In this document: one piece after another, positions 59,490 through 64,000 of the stretch | How positions within the stretch are numbered: the first letter of the stretch is position 1 | How the letters are laid out: each line of letters begins with the position of its first letter | Source: Caenorhabditis elegans | Taxonomy: Eukaryota > Nematoda > Chromadorea > Rhabditida > Rhabditidae | Direction: 5' to 3' | DNA: 64,000 nt | Assembly: GCF_000002985.6 (NCBI RefSeq) | Contig: NC_003283.11 | Location: 3,410,001-3,474,000 of the forward strand | Position numbers and translations under genes: made by a program | The notes under the pieces: model-generated | Told to the model about the DNA's origin: nothing | Databases searched by the model: none | Seen by the model: only the letters and a program-made list of their open reading frames with translations

Positions 59490-60882
59490 CTATCTGGAAA
59501 TTTTAAATTGCCCAACCGCGACCGAACTTTTCATTTTTGCACTTTTTGGCTTTCCAAAATACAAGAGACTTGAGACGACTGTTGATTCTATGGCACATCC
59601 GATGGTTTTCATTACCGCTGTAAAAGGACCCAGAACCTGTAAAGGGTGCACTTATTTTAGAAATAAAAATTTTTTACTTCAATTGAAAAAATGTTAGGCC
59701 ACATCCCGCCGCAAAAGACCGGAAGAAAATCAAATAAAAACACTGTACAAGTGTCCAGTAATGCCAGACGATTTGCCTGGAAATTGAGGAATTGAAAAAA
59801 TAATTTAGTAACATGTTTTTACTTTTGTAGGTTTGTTATTGATTGGATGTTTCTTTAAGTATTTCCGATTTCGTAGGAATAAATTGACAAAGAGAAGTAT
59901 AGATACAAATACGTTGATGGAAAATACAGTCTGAAATGAATAGAATTTTGTTGTGTTTGGAAGTTTTAGAAACATTTCCTGTCTCACCTGGTAAACTTTT
60001 TTTTCCAGATTTTTTGAATTTTTAGAAACAAAATTTTTTTCAGAAACAAATATTTGAAATTTATTAGGAGGCCAAAATAGTCCCGGGTTAAAAACCATAA
60101 TTTTACACTTTTGCCCTATTCCGCTTTTTCACTATTATTTCAAGTTTGACAGGTGGAAATATTTTATCGAGTTAGAAATTCCCAAAAAAACTCAAAAACT
60201 GCCCGAAACCGAAAAATGTCTGCTGCTTATTGTATAGTTTACTTACACTTCTTTGAATTCTGAAATAGTTGGAGAAACATTTGTTAACTGCACAACCGAA
60301 ATTCTTGCAGTTTTCAGGAATTAAATTTGTTTTGCAGTCACAAAATACAAATAGAACTATATAATCGAAAGAGCCATATACCAGGGCAACTTGGAAAATT
60401 AAAAATTTCGGAACATTCTGAGCACTAGTTCTGTATAAAATTGGAAAGTACACTGCAGTGGCTCGTTCTAGTGCAATTGAAAGTGCGATTATAGAACGGC
60501 ATGATCCGACAATATACCAAGGAAGGCCCAAAAAAATTAAAAAGCTGCGATGTTCGACCATAAACAATGAATTCTCAGAATAAAATAAAAGGAAACTGAT
60601 GTATGACAACACTGGAAATTTTTTAATTAGAAAAAAAGAAAACACTGGTTTAAGCTTACACGACAGACCAAAACAAACGTCCAGAACGAATCGATAATAA
60701 AATAATCGCATTTCAGGTTTCCGCTGGGATTTTTTCCTGGAATAAATGAATATAATGAGAAAAATGGCATGCAAAAATTAGACTCACAAAACAATTATCC
60801 ATACTAAATTGAGATTAAGTAGGACATCAAATATTGCACAGACTATACCAGTCACAAGTACCAGTACAAGGATGGTATTCAT
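59490..60882 (-). CDS. serpentine chemoreceptor, class Srbc
   Basis: Six exons (60882-60788, 60736-60660, 60611-60247, 59930-59823, 59776-59678, 59636-59490) encode 296 residues, the usual Srbc length. The protein starts MNTILVLVLVTGIVCAIFDV. Diagnostic stretches are FYYRFVLDVCFGLSC, LSIALERATAVYFPILYRTS after helix 3, the Cys-rich extracellular loop FCDCKTN and GCAVNKCFSNYFRI, and ANRLALLDTCTVFLFDFLP entering helix 6, followed by KTIGCAIESTVVSSLL in helix 7. All are typical of nematode Srbc receptors. Joining exon 3 directly to the exon at 59930 keeps frame and restores a continuous helix 5. Family role: candidate chemosensory GPCR. No defect was seen. Confidence 0.82.
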
Positions 60883-62040
60883 AATGGATTAATTTCCTGA
60901 AAATCATAAATATTCCGCCAGTTACTGTTGAAAGCAAAGCGGCAAAAAATTCGGCAAAAAACAGCGAAAAAAAGGCAAAACTTTTTATTGAAGCGGCAAA
61001 AAACCCTCACTCTCATGTGCTTTTTAAAAATGTGAATAGGGAGGAAGAAAGGATTTAATTTTTTTAAAATGAAAACATTTAATATTCAGATCATATGTGA
61101 AAACTATTTTGGTCCAATATTTTTAGGCAAAATTTTTTTTTAGGTAAAAAAAGTCGCCGTTTATTAAAACTTCAGCAAACCGGCACACTGGAATTTCACC
61201 AATTTGCCAATTACCAACAGCTTTCTTGTATTACAAAAAAATGCTGAAAATTTGATTTTAAGCAGCAAAATCGAGAAATTTTCCTAAAATTATCATGAAA
61301 ACTGAGGAGGACATTCTTTGAAAAAATTATGAAAAACTGGAAAAATTGCAAAAATGAACAGTTTTACTTATATTCAAATTTTTCATTAACGGCAATTGGC
61401 GTTTATCCACCTCCCACGAAACCCTAGTTTTGATGAACAACTATATTAAGATTGTCACAATTAACCAAATTTCCACAGGAAAAATGTTAGGAAATCAATT
61501 GAAAATATCAAAATTTAAGAAATTCTCAAAATATGCCACTCAAACATAATTTTTTTAAGTGAGCATAAGTTGTGTGAGGATGAAATTTAAAAAATATTAT
61601 GATGTTTGAATTAGTAAGCTAACTGATCTAATGAGCTGAAATTTTTCTTTCAAATAAGAAACAAACATGGCACACATTCATGTCTACCCTAAAAATATAT
61701 TCCTGTCCGAGATTTTGGAACTAATTAAGTAATCTGAAAACAAAAACTTCCGTTGTTTTTCAATTAGTGGAAAGCAGAATGTTCTGTGTGTTTTATTTTG
61801 AGTTTGTTAAGAGAAGTTGCCAAAAACGGATTTACAAGGTATTGACGCTCTTGAAAAATCAATAGGTTCCGGGTCAAAAGGTGTTTTCATTATTTAAGGA
61901 TCATTTTCTGCCAATAAGTGTACAAATATACCGAAAATACAAAAGTAAGGACTAGAAAAAAAAACAAATAAAACTGAAAAATAATATCAATTCTTATTCA
62001 AAACTAGACAATAAAACAACTATATTTTTTACACATATAA
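60883..62040. other. intergenic between Srbc and acyltransferase genes
   Basis: About 1.16 kb. The beginning has scattered GCGGCAAAAAATTCGGCAAA text of the TTTGCCG repeat type (60945-61010) and GGCGTTTATCCACCTCCCAC near 61395. The rest is AT-rich without a recognisable gene or RNA. Confidence 0.45.
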
Positions 62041-64000
62041 TCACAATTCGTTTCTAATTTTTCCGATAGTCTTCTCGAGAATAGGCTCACAAAGTTTGAC
62101 AGCAGCCGGCATCAAATGCCCAGAATTGTCTAGGTAGGATAGTAGCGAGTTTCGATCAAATGTCAGGTACTTGCCCTTTTCCAAGAATGCGGGATTCAAG
62201 TCGATAAACTAAGAGAAATTTAATTAGAAATGATCAAGAGATTCAATTGAATTATGAAGTATGTGGCATACCTGACACTTTTTGCACCGTTTCTCTGCAA
62301 GTTCGAATCTTTTTACTTCGTTTTTCACATCCTCATCCGCTGTTTTTTGGTTCAAGTGCAATTTTTCCATATCTTCCTGACTTTTCATCACGTTTTGTAG
62401 AAACGCATTCAAAAAATTGACCGGATAAGTTGGAAGGGCTCCCAAAATGAACACTTTCTTGGTGTGGCTTTCGTAGAAGTCTATGTTTTCATTGATCTGA
62501 TTCAAAAATGTATCGTTTGCTTGAAAAGAGGTTCTTAAAGATTGGGAGTATCTGAAGTTAAGAGGAAAATTAGGAAAAATAACTAAATTTTATTTACTTG
62601 GCAATGATGAACAACACATCTGGTTTGTGTTGAGCCACGTTTCTTTTGAATGTTTTCAGAGCATTCCCAGAGTCGTAAGAGTCCGCGTATAACGCAAATC
62701 CTTCTGAAAGAAAATTTTATAGTATCACTTTTTAAAAAAATAGGCAGTTACGTACCTTGAAGTGAGTAGTACCAATAATCCGAGTAATTTTGTTTAAAAT
62801 GCGATTTTATCGAGTTGGTGAATTGCATGACATAGCTGTTTCCAATTGTCATAACTGAGATGTTTCCGTCGTTTTTCTTAATAAAGTAGCTTTTAAGTAA
62901 AGTTTCAGTACAGTTGGACTCCCGGCTCACAGTACTTTTCATATCCCCGCTACGTCTACCACATGCAAGAAACTTTTACATACTCCCGACATTATCCGGA
63001 GGTTTACCCAGATTTAGGCTCATAGTCTTGCATACCACTACGTTTTTTTTGCTTTAAATGATTGAAAATATGCCCTAATGACTGAATATGACTGTGAAAT
63101 AGTTTTTAAAAAATTTCTAAATATTTTAATGATTTGTTACAATATGATGCTCTGAATTTTTTCTTCCACAATACAATTGTACTGTAAAATTAATCCCGCA
63201 GTTGCTTATATTACAGTAGGCTTTTTGGAAATTTTTCCCACACTCTTACCGGGTACCGACAATATGCATACACAGTGGTCTTGTCCGTAGAATCGCCAAG
63301 TTGTCTCTCAATACACGTCGAGTTTTCCGCATGGTCACGAACAGAGATCATCTTCAATTGTTCAAAATTCATGTCCACAAATTTCTGAACTTCACTTGGT
63401 ACTTCTCCCTTCCAAAAGGTGTGGTTTCGGACACTGTATTGCAATAGGGAGTTGGCGAAAATTAGAAAAAGCATAAGAAACACTACTGGCTTGAAGTCTA
63501 GTTGAAGGTACTGTTTTTCGAAAATATGATGGAGAGCAATGGAAACGAGGATGGTGGTTACTGTAAAAATGGAATTGTAGTTGTATAAGAGTTCTGCAAA
63601 AATTTGTTAAACCTACCAACACAAAACACATAGCTATTAACATTTGAACTCAAGAAAATTGAAATAATTGGCCAATGGACAAGGTACATGACATAACTAA
63701 TATCTCCTATGTAGCTCAAAGTTTTGGAGTTCAAAATCTGAAATTTTAGTGGGCTTTCTAGCGGTTGACGTTTTGCCAAACATTACCTGATTGCTCTCCG
63801 ATTCTAATTTGATAATAAAAGCAGTAACTACAGTAACCAGTGGCCTGGTCAACAGAACGTTGATTTTGTACGGCAAAAGGCATACGCCCAGAACAACTAG
63901 AGCTACTGTAACCAGATCATCGTTGTATGTTCTAGTTGGAGCAGAGGTTTTGGATTTTTCACACTCATCAATCTTTGCTTCAGCCATGCTCCAATATAGA
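62041..64000 (-). CDS. acyltransferase-3 / SGNH-domain membrane protein, 3' part (5' end outside window)
   Basis: The gene enters from the right edge. Exons seen: 64000-63787, 63737-63617, 63560-63250, one ending at 62756 (start unclear, at or above about 62960), 62703-62598, 62551-62272 and 62208-62041. The first piece has the last helices of an acyltransferase-3 domain (TVALVVLGVCLLPYKI, then LSYIGDISYVMYLVHWPIIS). After a final membrane segment (FKPVVFLMLFLIFANSLLQY) comes an SGNH-type domain with the Ser block MTIGNSYVMQF, then HKPDVLFIIAK, FILGALPTYPVNF, and a D-x-x-H-like end (YLDNSGHLMPAAV). This is the layout of worm oac (O-acyltransferase homolog) genes, which are predicted to acylate extracytoplasmic sugars or lipids. 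The ATG at 63987 is internal: the frame stays open to the edge and most of the membrane domain is missing, so it lies outside the window. One splice junction is unresolved (see findings). Confidence 0.75.

Noticed and set aside
59805-60098. Separate exon or gene in the Srbc intron
   Set aside because: The frame starts inside the intron. Joining exon 3 directly to 59930 keeps phase and gives a continuous helix 5, so the extra text is intronic.

Overview
The window is nuclear DNA of a nematode, almost certainly Caenorhabditis elegans. It is AT-rich with short introns, 3' splice sites read TTTTCAG, many start codons sit directly behind a splice acceptor (trans-splicing sites), and several chemoreceptor families found only in worms are present. 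A Frizzled gene beside two concentrative nucleoside transporter genes matches my memory of the cfz-2 neighbourhood on chromosome V. That placement is recollection, not a database result. All exon models were built by hand from splice signals, reading frame and comparison between paralogs in the window.

Layout. (1) 0.5-2.7 kb, + strand: an alpha-arrestin with three PPxY motifs. (2) 3.3-7.7 and 8.3-12.7 kb, + strand: a tandem pair of 17- and 18-exon genes for type II membrane proteins with three extracellular repeats that I read as PAW (PNGase-and-worm) domains. (3) 12.9-20.4 kb: three 330-residue serpentine receptors, probably class Srab, one on the - strand and two on +. (4) 20.7-21.4 kb, - strand: a small DUF19-like secreted protein gene that looks truncated. 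(5) 22.3-23.7 kb, + strand: a serpentine receptor of class Srj. (6) 24.6-31.1 kb: a minisatellite of 53 units of 123 bp, lying between diverged inverted repeats. (7) 31.8-34.9 kb, - strand: the Frizzled gene cfz-2. (8) 34.9-50.2 kb: 15 kb with no protein gene that I trust, holding one tRNA-Met and many dispersed repeats. (9) 50.2-52.9 and 53.7-56.1 kb, + strand: two tandem nucleoside transporters. (10) 56.2-57.0 kb: a mariner-like element. (11) 57.5-58.5 kb, - strand: a glutathione S-transferase. (12) 59.5-60.9 kb, - strand: a serpentine receptor of class Srbc. (13) 62.0 kb to the right edge, - strand: the 3' part of an acyltransferase-3/SGNH gene.

The genes do not form one pathway. The common theme is local duplication: the PAW pair, the receptor trio and the transporter pair all arose in place and show distinct later changes (exon loss, apparent gene conversion, palindromic insertions, C-terminal frameshift, binding-site substitution). 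The most unusual items are the three-PAW membrane proteins, the higher-order minisatellite, and a transporter copy with a changed nucleoside-binding residue.
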